In this document: positions 23,699 through 34,910 of the stretch, one piece after another | How positions within the stretch are numbered: position 1 is the first letter of the stretch | Layout of the letters: every line of letters begins with the position of its first letter | Source: Astragalus membranaceus | Taxonomy: Eukaryota > Streptophyta > Magnoliopsida > Fabales > Fabaceae | Assembly (NCBI GenBank): GCA_039519185.1 | Contig: CM076851.1 | Coordinates: forward strand, 100,623,531-100,687,530 | DNA: 64,000 bases | Direction of reading: 5' to 3' | Made by a program: the position numbers and the translations under genes | The notes under the pieces: model-generated | What the model was told of the DNA's origin: nothing | Databases searched by the model: none | The model's input: the letters and a program-made list of their open reading frames with translations, nothing else

Positions 23699-24430
23699 TT
23701 ACCCAGATTCTTTGGTGAATAAATTCAGAATATTGATAATCTGATAGACATCAGCCTGAGGGTCTTTAGTAAACAAAATGGCATCATCTGCAAAAAAGAG
23801 ATGTGAGAGAGTGGGATGAATATCTGCAAGTTTAATGCCATGAAGAGTGTTGTTATTGCAAGCATCAGTAATTAGTCTAGAGAGTACATCAAAGACCAAA
23901 ATGAAAAGGTATGGAGAGAGAGGGTCTCCTTGCCTTAACCCCCTTTTAGGATACACTTTCTTAGTAGCAAACCCATTAATTTGGTAAGAGTATGAGACTG
24001 TAGAGACTAGTGTCATTACAGAATCCACCCAACCACTATCAAAACCATAAGCCAAGAGGAATTTTTTGAGAAATTCCCAATTGACCCTGTCATAGGCTTT
24101 AATCATGTCTAATTTAAGATCCACCCCCTTACACCCTTTACCCTGCTTTCTCTTGAGAAAATGAAAGGCTTCATGAGCAATTATGAGATTATCTTGGATC
24201 ATACGACCCCCAACAAAAGCACTCTGCTGGGGAGAGACAATGTTAGACAGATAGGGTTTCAACCTCCCAACAAAAACTTTAGCAATGACCTTATAAATGA
24301 AGGAACAACAGCTTATAGGTCTATGATGAGCTATAGATTCTGGGTGGGGTACCTTAGGAATTAAAGCCACATACAGAGTTAAAATCATCATCCTTAATTG
24401 TGTCCCAATTCTTCTGGAAGAACAAGCCAT
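23699..24430 (-). pseudogene. LINE reverse transcriptase core
   Basis: One open frame of 243 codons contains ALIPKVPHPESIAHHRPISC, SAFVGGRMIQDNLIIAHEAF, VDLKLDMIKAYDRVNWEFL, GLRQGDPLSPYLFILVFDVL and the catalytic SHLFFADDAILFTK (F-A-D-D). The RT core is well preserved. It is out of frame with the endonuclease part by a shift near 24354-24430. Confidence 0.88.
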
Positions 24431-25202
24431 TTAGGCCATCAGGGCCAGGAGCTTTGAAAGTTCCAAGGTCAAAGACAACTTCTTTAACTTCCTTGAAACT
24501 TATAGGACTAATCAAGGCAGCATTCATGGTATCATTAACACAGTTGGGAACAACCCTAAGACTATGATCAATACAGTCAGGGGTTTCATCTGTATATAAG
24601 CTATTATAAAAATTGTGAATACCATTCATTACTTCTGACTGACCCTCTATCCATACTCCATTCCCATCTTGAATTCTCAGAAGCTTGTTTTTGTCTCTCC
24701 TCTGCATTGTAGATGCATGAAAAAATTTAGTATTTTTGTCCCCATAGTTTAGCCATTTGATTCTAGAACGCTGGTCCCAGTAATGTTCTTCTTGTCTCCA
24801 AAGACTGTCAATTCTACCTCTAAGTTGTGAGACTTGTGACCAGTTCACCATGTGAGGGGGAGCATTCAAGGCAAGGTGGATCTGCTGCTTTAGAGTATGA
24901 ATCTCCTTTGTAGCATTTTTAAAAATCTGAGAATGCCATCCCTGGAGCTGTTTCTTACAAGTTTTGACTTTCTTAGTCCACAAGTCCCATGGATCAGAAG
25001 CAGGCACATCAAGCCATGCAGTTGAAATAACATCTCTACATTCCTCATGTTCCTCCCAAAAAGATTCATATTTGAATGACTGACCACTAGACATGGGAGG
25101 TTTAGGTTTAATGATAATTGGAGAATGATCTGAGTTGATAATGGGGAGAGCAATAGCAATAGCATGGGGGAAATTATCTCTCCAAGACCAGTTAGCAAGC
25201 AC
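24354..25202 (-). pseudogene. LINE endonuclease end and pre-RT region
   Basis: The open frame starts with the endonuclease terminus (LANWSWRDNFPHAIAIALPI, SDHSPIIIKP). It runs through a linker (SRIKWLNYGDKNTKFFHAST, DGNGVWIEG) to the RT entrance (FKAPGPDGLNGLFFQKNW). A stop at about 25205-25215 splits it from the preceding endonuclease frame. Confidence 0.85.
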
Positions 25203-25214
25203 TCTATCTATCTT

Positions 25215-25799
25215 CTATCTTGTAACAGTACCATCCCTTGGATTAATCATCCAAGTGAATCCGTTGCCCCGTAAGGTCATGTCCATCATATTTGAGTCAC
25301 CTAGAAATTTCTTGAATAATCTCATTCTAATAGGCTCCACATCACGAATACCATCCTTGTCTAGGTCAGAGGTCATCTCATTGAAGTCCCCTACACAACA
25401 CCAAGCACCATCATGTCTAGGTTTAAACCTTGCTAGCTTAGCCCATAGATTCCTCCTTGCAGCAAAGGTAGGATTTCCATAAACAAAGGTAAGTTCAAAA
25501 ACAAAACCAGATCTCCTTTCTTTAGCTATAGTGTGGATATAGTTGAAGCATGATTCAGTAATCTGAATCTCATAATAATCATTCCAGAATAAGCAGATAC
25601 CCCCAGAGGTACCAATAGACTCTACACAGAAAGAGTGTTGGTAGCGAAATTTCCTTCTAACACGTTCTACTCTTTCCTTATGGGCTCTGGTCTCCGTAAG
25701 GAAAATAATGGCCGGCTTATGACCCTTTACTAGGTCATTTAACTCTTTGTTTGTCGTGGTTGCTGCCAAACCACGATAGTTCCAACTGATGCAAGTCAT
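25215..25799 (-). pseudogene. LINE ORF2 start: apurinic-type endonuclease
   Basis: The frame begins MTCISWNYRGL, the usual ORF2 start of plant L1 elements, and has FLTETRAHK (catalytic E), VYGNP, CVGDFNE and GFTWMINPRDGTVTR. The GDFNE and T-W motifs mark the exonuclease/endonuclease/phosphatase fold. It stops just before the next fragment. Confidence 0.85.
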
Positions 25800-26225
25800 T
25801 TGACTGTTGGGGGCATGGGTAGGCCCGCCTCCTCAGCCATTTCAGTGGTGTCTAGGATAATCTGTCCATCAAGAACAGCCAGAACTCTAGCTTTCTCACC
25901 CCCTTTCTCCCCTCTTTCATTGCCATCATCATTAGTTAAACACAAGGTTTCTGGTTCTCTGTCACGCTTAAGATTGAGACTTGAAGCAAGTTCAGCACTT
26001 AGTGCTTCCTCCACAACATGAGGAATACTCTTATTTGTATAATCTGCAACTTCATTTTCCTTTGGGGGAAACTCAACAAAATATGGGGGTTGAGTATTGA
26101 GAGGAGGGAGTTTGTAATCTTACAAATCACCTTAGGAAATTTGAGCTGACATGTAGGTGGATTAGTCAGTCTAGGGTTTGGATTATTGTTGCTTTCATTA
26201 TTTTCCATATTAGAATCAGTTGTTG
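25796..26225 (-). pseudogene. LINE ORF1 tail (truncated)
   Basis: A Glu/Lys-rich frame (SAELASSLNLKRDREPETLC ... EEAGLPMPPTVK) overlaps the ORF2 start by four bases. It is the place and type of a LINE ORF1 C-terminus. Upstream in another frame is NMENNESNNNPNPRLTNPP. The zinc-knuckle part of ORF1 is missing, so the element is truncated on this side. Confidence 0.5.
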
Positions 26226-26696
26226 TACTTTTAGTGTGTGAAAAGATGTGCAAGTATACACAGTCACAAACAAGTAATATAATGATAAGAAAGGTTGAAC
26301 CCACGGGGATTGGATTAACTTTATGTGTGTTTAGAAAGCATATAAATTAGTACTACTATTCTACTCACAAATTTTAGGGTTTTTAGTTTAAGTAAAAACA
26401 GAATGCAAGTATGTAAAATAAGATGAAGGAAATCAGTTGAGAAGGATAGTTGAGATGTCTTTACTAGATAATGCTTCTTTTGAGAGTTTCTATGCTTTTA
26501 GAGATGCAGAAGCACTATGATGCTGAAGCATCAAATGCAGAAGCATCAAGTGCAGTAGCATTGAGTGCAGTTGCATAAGTGTGTGCTTGTCAGCTACTTT
26601 CTTCAGAGTTTTGTGAGGTGTGTTGAGAGTGAAATGAGAGGCTCCTATTTATAGGCTTAGAAAAATATGACTTTGAGTTATTTTTGGAGATGAGGT

Positions 26697-27150
26697 AATC
26701 GATTGTGTGCTTAAATAACTTGGAGATGACAATCTATTAGATGCTTTCCTTAAAACATGGATGAATCGATTATGGGCTCTGTTAAAATATGAATGAATCG
26801 ATTATGTGCTCTGTTAAATCCTAAGAATCGATTATGTGCCTCAAAGGGAAAAGGAAAGAATCGATTATGTGGTTGTTTTTCATAGAGAAGGAAATCGATT
26901 CTTTGCTTAAATGAAGGAAGTGTTGAAATCGATTATTGCTTGAATGTGGCATGCTAAAATCGATTATATGCTTGAATGAAAGGATGTTGAAATCGATTTT
27001 GTGCCTGACTGAAAGAGGTGGAAGAATCGATTATGTGTTTTCTCAAGACCACATAGGAATCGATTATGCAAGGAAAGGAAGAGATGTGAAATCGATTTCT
27101 CCTATTTTTGGAAACAGTGTTAATCAAATATAGCCTTGGTAAAATCGATT
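26697..27150 (+). repeat. Degenerate about 33-bp tandem array with an invariant AATCGATT core
   Basis: AATCGATT begins at 26697, 26764, 26796, 26826, 26859, 26893, 26927, 26958, 26991, 27025, 27058, 27090 and 27143. Most intervals are 30-34 bp; 67 and 53 are the exceptions. The core is usually followed by ATGTGCYT and then a variable purine-rich linker. The core is conserved far better than the linkers. Confidence 0.85.
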
Positions 27151-27885
27151 ATATGCTTCTAAAAAACATTTTCACATATTATGTGCTTGTCCTATTTAAT
27201 GTTGCATGCATGAGGTTTGTTGAAAAATATTTTCATGCAAAAATATTTTTATAAAACATATTGTGAGTGTGTGATTTATTTTATATTAGAGAGTTTTATT
27301 TTCACTTACACAATGTCCTAATACACACACAACAATAAAACAACTCTTGACTTGAGCTTGATTACATTTTTCCGCTTTTTGCAGTCTAGTCCTTTTGTTG
27401 ACTTTCTTTTGTCGATCATCAAAACCAGATTATTCGTGTCAAGGCATATATTCACATTATCTTCTATTGTTTTCAAATGAGTCAATGATTTGATGTAATG
27501 ATCTCTTGTTATTGAGATGCGAATCAATGAGTTCTCTCATATGTGAATCGGGAGTGGAAAAATATTCATTGCACATTCTAGTAATGTGCCCCATGAGTAT
27601 TGCAATTTGGCATCGGGTGGGTCATGGGTGCATGGGTCTCTAAAAGTTTATTGAGCCAATTGTTGAAAGTAAAGTGAGTTTCACATAACTCTTTTCAAGG
27701 TTGCTAAGTAATTGATTATATAAGGACAGAGAAATTTGAGGGTATGCCACAACCAAAATATTAATCTTGGGAAAATACATTTGAAGAACTGGCTTAGATT
27801 TCCGTTTAAGCACAAACCTACTTCACTATTGCTGATGTCACATCTATTGGCAGCAAGCTAATTGTATAACTGCTACTCAGCAAGT

Positions 27886-27997
27886 GAGCTACAATCTTAG
27901 AATGGAGAACACTTATGACCTCCCATTTGACACACTCTTTTGAGCTACAATATTAGAATGGAGAACACTTATGACCTCCCATTTGACACACTCTTTT
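27886..27997 (+). repeat. 56-bp perfect-looking tandem duplication
   Basis: GAGCTACAATNTTAGAATGG begins at 27886 and 27942. The two 56-bp units differ at one visible base (C versus A). Confidence 0.9.
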
Positions 27998-28493
27998 GGT
28001 TGATTTTTCTATGAGGCGGGTCGATGTAGCTACACTTTAGCTAAGGAGGCTACATACACAACTTTTATCCTCAAGCTTTTGATGCTATTCTTAATTGTGT
28101 TTCTTGTAACACGCCGAAGTTGCTTTTTTTAATTATTGATTGTTTCTAATTATATTGGTTAGTAAATAATTTTAATTATTTGGTTAATTATTGTTTGGGT
28201 CAATAATTGATGATTCAAATTGCTTGAATAAATGAATTGCTTGTATGATTGTGTGTTAGTTTAAATAAATGAAATTTGTGTTTGTGGATAATGGGTATTT
28301 TATGGGTTATTAGAATCTGGTGGATCAAGTAAGTAGTAGTGTTAGAATATTAGAGCAAAAGGGCAAACGGGGAAATTCACACCCAATTAAACACTTGCAC
28401 ATTTTCAGCTGAAGATGTATTTGAAACCAACACTCAATCCCATCCCACACATAACTTCCTCATTTTCCAACAAAACACCACACTCACTTTCAC

Positions 28494-30208
28494 GGATCCG
28501 GATCCTCTCCTTCTGGCTTCTCTCCTTCAGTCTCTCAACCCTCAATAACAGCCATAAGATTAATCCAATGGCTTAGGGATTAAAAGGAAAAAATAATAAA
28601 AACCAAACCCCTTGGCTTCCGTATTTCTTCTCCACTCGATTCTCTTTTGCTACCGGTGTTTTAAAACTCAGACCGGTGACCGACTCGGTGAAGGTACCGG
28701 GTCACTGGGTCAAGGGTCGGACCGAGGAGCCGACATTTTTATACGTGTTTCTAATTTAAAATATTTAATTGTTCTAACTCAAGGAAATTTTTAAATATTA
28801 AAATATAAAAATAAGACTAACTGTTATATTTTTTGTATTAAAATGTTAAAGTTTTGTTTTTTAGTCTTACTTTTATATATTTATTCAATTTTATTATATT
28901 TTAATTTATATTTTTTCAAACTTTTAATAAATTTTCGGAGTCCCCGCGGGGACCGTGGGGATGGGGATGGAGGACGAAATCTCCCCAACGCAGGGATCGG
29001 GGATGGGGACGACGGATAACTTGGGAGACGGGGACGGGGAGCGGGGATGGGAACGGGGGACAACTTGGAAAACTCCCCCGCCCTCATTGCCCCAGCGCTC
29101 CTCGGTAGCTTCCATGGCAGCGATGATTGGTGTGTTGTCTCTGTTCCAATATCCAATTTTAATAGCAACACTCTTCATTTCAAATGAATAATGAAATGTT
29201 AAATCATTCTCACAATTAATTCTCTGCTAGTAGATCATTTCCTTTTTCTTAGAGGCTTATGGGTGGAAGAAATGGTGCCCTGCACTCCAAAAATATACTT
29301 GTGTTTGAATATGAAAAAATAAAATTGTTTAAAGTCACACCACACAACGATGAAAATGGAAACATGGACAACTGGGCAAGATAGACGATGAATGATCTAG
29401 CACACAGTAGCAAGCATAGTTTTAAAACCGGCTCGGCCCGGCCGGTCCAACCGGGAACCGGGGGGTAACCGAGCTGGTCAACCGTATGAATCGGATATGC
29501 AGCAAACCGGTGAAAATCGGTGTGACTCGGCCGGGTTTTGCAAAAACCGGTGACCCGGCGACCTAGTTTGACCCGGACCGGGTTGTGCATTTTTTTTTAA
29601 AAATTTTTTTACCAAAATGACGTCGTTTAATCTGTTTCTTTTGCTCTTTTTCATCTTTTTCTTTTCCATTATTGCATTATTAGCAAAAACAAGCACCATA
29701 TTTGTTGAGTACATATTAATTTGTGTGATCTAAAATAGATTAATATTATGTATGAATAAATTTAAAAATATTAATAAATTAAGATATTAATTTTTATATT
29801 TTAGTAGATATAAATTAAACATAGTTATTAATTTTACAGGTACAAAATTTATATTATATACTATATAGGTCTTGAAAATTCGCGAAACTATATAGGTCTT
29901 GAAAATTCGAGAAATAGAGACCGGGTCCGAGTCATGCGGTCCCGGTTTTGGTCATGCGGTTCAACTGTCGGCCCCTCGGTCCGACCCTTGACCTAGTGAC
30001 CCGGTACCTTCACCGAGTCGGTCACCGGTCTGAGTTTTAAAACACTGGTAGCAAGAGAGAACTGAGTGGAGAAGAAATACGGAAGCCAAGGGGGTTTGGT
30101 TTTTATTATTTTTTCCTTTTAATCCCTAAGCCATTGGATTAATCTTATGGCTATTATTGATGGTTGAGAGACTGAAGGAGAGAAGCCAGAAGGAGAGGAT
30201 CCGGATCC
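28494..30208. mobile_element. Mutator-like element with long inverted ends, 1,715 bp
   Basis: Terminal inverted repeats of about 260 bp begin GGATCCGGATCCTCTCCTTC and end in the exact complement. A perfect 10-bp target duplication TCACTTTCAC lies at 28484-28493 and 30209-30218, as expected for Mutator elements (usually 9-11 bp). There is no MURA-type transposase. The interior holds a G-rich stretch (about 28950-29070) and a segment dense in ACCGG/CCGGT (29410-29590) that looks like a further decayed transposon. Inserted in solo LTR C. Confidence 0.88.
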
Positions 30209-30383
30209 TCACTTTCACTCCTCTCATTTTGAAAGCAAAACACAAACCCTTAAGAATAGAGATAGAGAAAAGAGGGGAAAAGAGAAAAGGGAAACCATGG
30301 TATTCTCCAAAATCACCACTGAACTTCCTTCCATTTCCCTCATCTCTTAGCTTCTTCCTTCAATCAGGATTTCGAATTCTTCA

Positions 30384-30384
30384 T

Positions 30385-30421
<37 letters not shown>
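30384..30421. repeat. (GA)n microsatellite
   Basis: An uninterrupted GA run inside solo LTR C. Confidence 0.95.
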
Positions 30422-30425
<4 letters not shown>

Positions 30426-32242
30426 CAGATTTGGAGCTTTTACCCCTTCTTCCACTCCAAAAAATCGCAAAAGGCATGTGCTAGGAGAGGGTTCATTTCA
30501 GTTGTGGGCTTGTGGCATGTGTGTTTAGCAAGTAGATTTGGAACATTTGAAGTCTTGATTTGGGTTAGGAGCATACAAGAAGTAGCATGGAAGTAGCATT
30601 TCTGATTTTAGGTTGTTATGAAGTGGATTCACTTGTTTTGGAACTCTCTTGAGTAGCTTTTGGGTAGAAGCTTGATTGCGGTTTTAGTGCATTGCATGTT
30701 AGTTTCAAGAGCTGGGATGGGTTGTGATGGACCTACATTGCTAAATTAGAGCTCCAAGGAGAGGGTTGGAACTTAGGGATCAAATTTGGTGTGCAAAGGA
30801 ACTTATGTTATGCTGAAATTTCAAGTGCTTGCTAATTGTTGTGGTGCTTCTGATTTTAAGGTGAGTTCTTTAACCACACTTAGGTTTTCTTTCGATTGTT
30901 TTGTGACTTACATGTTGATTGGTCTGAAGGTCATGGATTGCATGTGTTTTGGGGGGATTTGACATTGTTGAACATTGAGCATGATTTTAAATGTTTGCAT
31001 GCATTGATTAATTGATGATTGAATTAGTGTTTTGGAATGTTAATGGTACTATTGTTGATGTGTGTTGAGTTAAGGATTGATTGGGAAAGAAATCGGAACG
31101 AACGGAGTAGCAGAACTCGAACAAAAATGAGTTTTTGGAAAACCTGCATTAAGGACCCGGTCCGTGCGCCCAAGCGCATGGCCCGTGCGCTTGATTTTGT
31201 GATGGGCGCATAGTTCAAATTGAACATGGCCAGCGCACAACCCGTGCGCCCCCTTCTGCCACCATGTTTCAAAAGTTGATTTCCCATTTTCCTTTCGATG
31301 CGATCTCATCCCCAATCCTTTCCTTAATCCAACCTAAGTTACCCTAATCATATTTGGGCTTATTTGATACATGATTGATTGATATTAACGAGGTCACGGT
31401 TACACAGTAATTGTATAAGTCGAACGATATTGTTTTATTAAACGAACGAACGAGTGGGAACATAACTATGTTTATGAATAAAATACTATGGGGATTACGA
31501 TCCCAAGAGGTTAATTAGCATACTTGGAATGGGAGGAAAAATTTCCTAAATTCAAGGCCCAGATTGGTTATCCGGTCAAGACCGGGTTGGGTTCTCCGCT
31601 GAAGCTGACGTTGTTCAGTCTTCTTATGGATTATGCTAAAGAGGTTAAGTAATAAAAGACTAAGTAGCGTACTTGGAATGGGAGGTCAAAACTCCTGAGT
31701 TCAAGGCGCATATTGGTTATCCGGTCAAGACCGGGTTGGGTTCTCCGCTGTGGTTGACGTCGTTGAACTACTTAGGATTACGCTAAGTTATGACAATTGA
31801 AAAGATTAAGTAAAAGACAACGAGAGGTATACGGTGAGGGGTCGCAAAAGAACTCAATGAGATTTGTAATCTCACCCTTTATGTTGTGTTTTTAGATGGA
31901 TAGGTTAAGACCAAGCAAGGCGAGGAAAAGTAGCAGTTGTTGTGGCTACCTAGTTAGTTCAACCTAGTTAAGGGTCATGTATTGTAGTTTTTGATACTTT
32001 AGGTTTTAAGTTTGTAATTAAGGATATGTATTAGGTCTAAACCGTGTTTTGGATTTGAACTATGTTTAAGAAATGACTCGTGTAAACTGTTTCAGTTATG
32101 TCATTTAGTTATCCTTTTTGGTATTTATACCACTCGGGACTATGTTTTATTCAAATCCATAAACGGGTTAGAACTCTGATTGCATTGAAATGGTTAACAT
32201 CCTAGACTTTATGACGTCTAAAGTTTAGGGTGTTACATTTCT

Positions 32243-32539
32243 CATGTTATGTCAAGTGAATTGACATAAATTTTCTTTTACAAGAAGAGGATTTCACATT
32301 GATATAAAATGTTGACTAGGTCAAACTTTAGTTACAATGAACCTGGTAAGGGCAACGAAAATACGCTGCATAGATAGCATATGTGCATCATATGATTGAA
32401 ATTATAGGATTTTTTTTGAGACAATACATCCTCAATACATAGTTAGTATGTTAAAAATACAAACAACATCGCTGATGTCACATCTAATCATAGCTGCCAC
32501 AAGCTAACTAGTACGTCAATTCATTTTATAACTTTTTTA
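32243..32539. other. Non-coding flank right of solo LTR C
   Basis: AT-rich. A segment GCTGATGTCACATCT followed closely by CAAGCTAA at about 32470-32510 echoes a similar one at about 27830-27860 on the other side of solo LTR C. No gene seen. Confidence 0.3.
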
Positions 32540-33260
32540 AGCCTTCAACCAAGGGACTTGAATAAACATCCTGATCATTTCATGGTTGTTTTGGCCCCCT
32601 GGTTGTTTTGGCCATGAAATCATCATAGATAACATAACATATTTGCACTTCATGTACAACCCACAAGATAGGTTGTAAATAATCAAAAGAATGGACCACA
32701 AACTATACATCCTGCTTAAACTATCATGAGGATTCATATCATCCGTAGAAAGTCCAAGCCTAAGGTTTCGTGGCTTATTTTTTCGAAATCAGGAAACAAA
32801 ATGTCACCTTTCTTCCATTGCAACGAATTGGTTGGATGACGAAGATTTCCATCAAATTTTCTCTCATTTGAATGCCATCTAATATTATTTGCATCATTTT
32901 AAATGGAAAATAACTACTTAAACTTTGGAATAACTAAAAGATACCATACTGCCTTCTCATGAGGACTCTTTTTGGTCACATCAGAACCCTCGTCATCATC
33001 ATTATTTCATGGTGTGGTCGTGAACACCTGGGAGCATTATCTTTCAAGTTTAGTATGCAATCAGTTGGGCAAATGTGTATTTTCTTATTCTCCACCCACT
33101 CAGCATATAGTATCTTTTTTGTCTCATAGTTGATTGGGCAATGTGTTTCCTTCTGGTGGCAATTCCTTCGGCAACTCAAGCAATTAGGTGAAGCTCTTGT
33201 GTCGGTCCAAGAATTCAATGTCTGTAGGATAATTCATACCTCAATGCCTTCCTTTCTTCT
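32540..33260 (-). pseudogene. CACTA TNP2-like transposase relic
   Basis: Minus-strand pieces match the order of plant CACTA TNP2 transposase. First comes THCPINYETKKILY followed by NKKIHICPTDCIL (about 33215-33000). After a degraded gap come MNPHDSLSRMYSLWSILLI and KYVMLSMMISWPKQPGGQN (32737-32560). The 'MLSMMISGPKQPGN' block is diagnostic of the family. Stops and frameshifts abound. No CACTA ends were found nearby. Confidence 0.72.
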
Positions 33261-33669
33261 AAGACTTCATTTAAGTCTTCTCATGTGGTGCTTTCTTAGC
33301 ACACTATCTTCTTGAAATTTGATTGAATGGTTCCTGCACTTAGATCACTCAAGAAGATCCATATTAGATCATTAATGAATGTTTGTTCTTAAACACTTAA
33401 ACACTTGTCAATAATGTTTGTTTCCATCAAAACTTGTCCAAGGGATTTTGCTTCAATAGTTAACATACAATGCTGTCAGACCAATGGTTATGGTTTTCTA
33501 CTTAAATCTATTGAAAAATCTCCCCCCTTTTTTGCATTTTCTCTTATGACCTTGAATAGAATACTTACAACACTAAACAAAAACATCGACTTTTGTAACA
33601 TTTTTGGAAAAGCATAATTGATAAAATATATCAATTTTCTAAATAACTCTCAAACATTGAAGTTCTAAT

Positions 33670-34910
33670 GTTTTCCCCTACGAGCCGAAAGGCTCTGTTA
33701 GGGTTTCTTCTCCCTACGAGCCGCATGGCTCAGTTAGGGATTTCCCCTCCTCCTTGGAGGCTTATTCCTCCCCCCTTCGCGGGGCTCCGTTCCCATTCAC
33801 TGCTTGACCCCTTCTACTGTCTTTTCATCTCCCCCCACCCTCCACGATGCCTACCCCCCGAAAACCCCACCTCGCTACAACCGACCAACCAGACCCACCT
33901 CCCTTCACCACCAGCCACAACCCCACCTTCTTCCTCATGTGAGCCCTCATGCCAATTTCGACATCGATCGTCTGATTTCCCTTTCCCCTTCGCTCGCCGC
34001 CGTCAAAACTGTTGCTTCTGTGGTCTCTCCATGGCCGCCAACCAACAGAGCGCTCCTCTTCCTCCTCCTGGGGTCTAGGTCTCTCTCGGGCGACATCCTC
34101 CTACCACCTCCCGCATCTCTGCTCGCGCCGTCACCGGAGTTGCGCCCTCCACCCGAACCGCCACCACTTCCCAAAGTTGAAATCCATAAAGGGTCCGCCG
34201 CTTCCCCAATGCTGTTGTTTCTAAGGTCGAGCATGCTGCTCTTTCCAACTCTCCTTCTGGCTCCCATCTGGCCACCACGGAAGCCTCCATGGTTCCCCCA
34301 TGAATTTCTGGTCTCAGATATGCTCTCTATTGCATCTATGGGTATGTTGCTTCATATTTTGTGTTTTTTCTGTTTTGGCCTAAAGAAGCATCCCAGGTAT
34401 TTGATGAAAGTCCCCATAGAAATTTTGGATGCGGAAGCACTCTCTTGGAAACATTATACCATTATGTGGTGACAGTGAAGGCTATGGGCATTGCTACCTC
34501 GTCGAAGGCTGTCTCCAGTTACCATTTAGCTGCTGGTCTTCAGGTTAAGTTGGCTAGTCTTGAGACCATCATTAGTCGAAAGGAGCGAACACTAGTCAAA
34601 GATATCACCCGTAACAGGATTGGGAGAAAGACAGCAGAGTCTCAGGCACTGACTACCTCTTCCCGGGAGTGTAAGTTATTGATAATCTGGATGATTCGTC
34701 GTTGTACTTGGGATGGCCGTGTTTCTATGGTTCCTAATCTTTCTAAATGTAATGGCTTCAATGCCTACAATCAGTGTGTCTTTCTTTATCTTTGATTTGT
34801 TGATCTTAGTCTGAGGGTTAGAAATGTCCTACCTCATTTACTTCGTTTAGCTTGTATTGATGCTCTCGTTATCAATTGAATGAAGTATTTCCCCTTTCAA
34901 AAAAAAAGAA
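33670..34910 (+). mobile_element. Poly(A)-tailed retroelement relic (truncated LINE-like)
   Basis: It begins with two tandem CCCTAC-GAGCC hairpins and a GC-rich leader, runs through a proline-rich segment, and ends in CCCCTTTC followed by an A-run at about 34900. The layout (GC-rich start, 3' poly(A)) suggests a non-LTR retroelement with most of the body deleted, or a retrocopy. A 144-codon frame at 34361-34795 has no motif I recognise. A target duplication could not be identified. It might instead be a host-gene retrocopy. Confidence 0.4.

Larger units (their letters stand above)
17848..26225 (-). mobile_element. Decayed L1-type LINE (minus strand), interrupted twice
   Basis: From 26225 downward there is an ORF1 tail, an apurinic-type endonuclease, RT with FADD box, a zf-RVT region and a plant-type RNase H. 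This is the usual layout of plant L1 elements. It is cut by a CACTA element (20986-22511) and by solo LTR B (18046-20420), and coding similarity resumes on the far side of both. Many stops and frameshifts are present. The left end stops close to a stop codon (17848-17850) with no 3' UTR or poly(A). The right end is truncated in ORF1. The borders are therefore not a simple intact insertion. Confidence 0.85.
26226..28099. other. Non-coding interval of unknown origin, with repeats
   Basis: It starts with a sequence (AGATGTGCAAGTATACAC, then GTTGAACCCACGGGGATTGG) like those in non-coding parts of plant retroelements. It holds a short GCATCAAATGCAGAAGCATC-like repeat (26515-26580), the AATCGATT array and a 56-bp tandem duplication. 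No convincing coding sequence; the open frames on both strands are short and motif-free. Confidence 0.4.
28105..32237. mobile_element. Solo LTR C (TGTAACA...TGTTACA), with a Mutator-like insertion
   Basis: The ends are TGTAACACGCCGAAGTTGC and TTTAGGGTGTTACA. The target duplication TTTCT is at 28100-28104 and 32238-32242. Without the Mutator-like insertion and its duplication it is about 2.4 kb, close to solo LTR B. It contains a (GA)n run (about 30386-30421) and two copies of GGTTATCCGGTCAAGACCGG (about 31568 and 31721). A GC-rich GTGCGCC patch is at about 31155-31250. No coding sequence. Confidence 0.82.

Noticed and set aside
34361..34795. 144-codon frame considered as a host gene
   Set aside because: No ATG context, domain or splice support. 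It lies in a poly(A)-tailed relic and its composition looks like shifted or decayed coding sequence.
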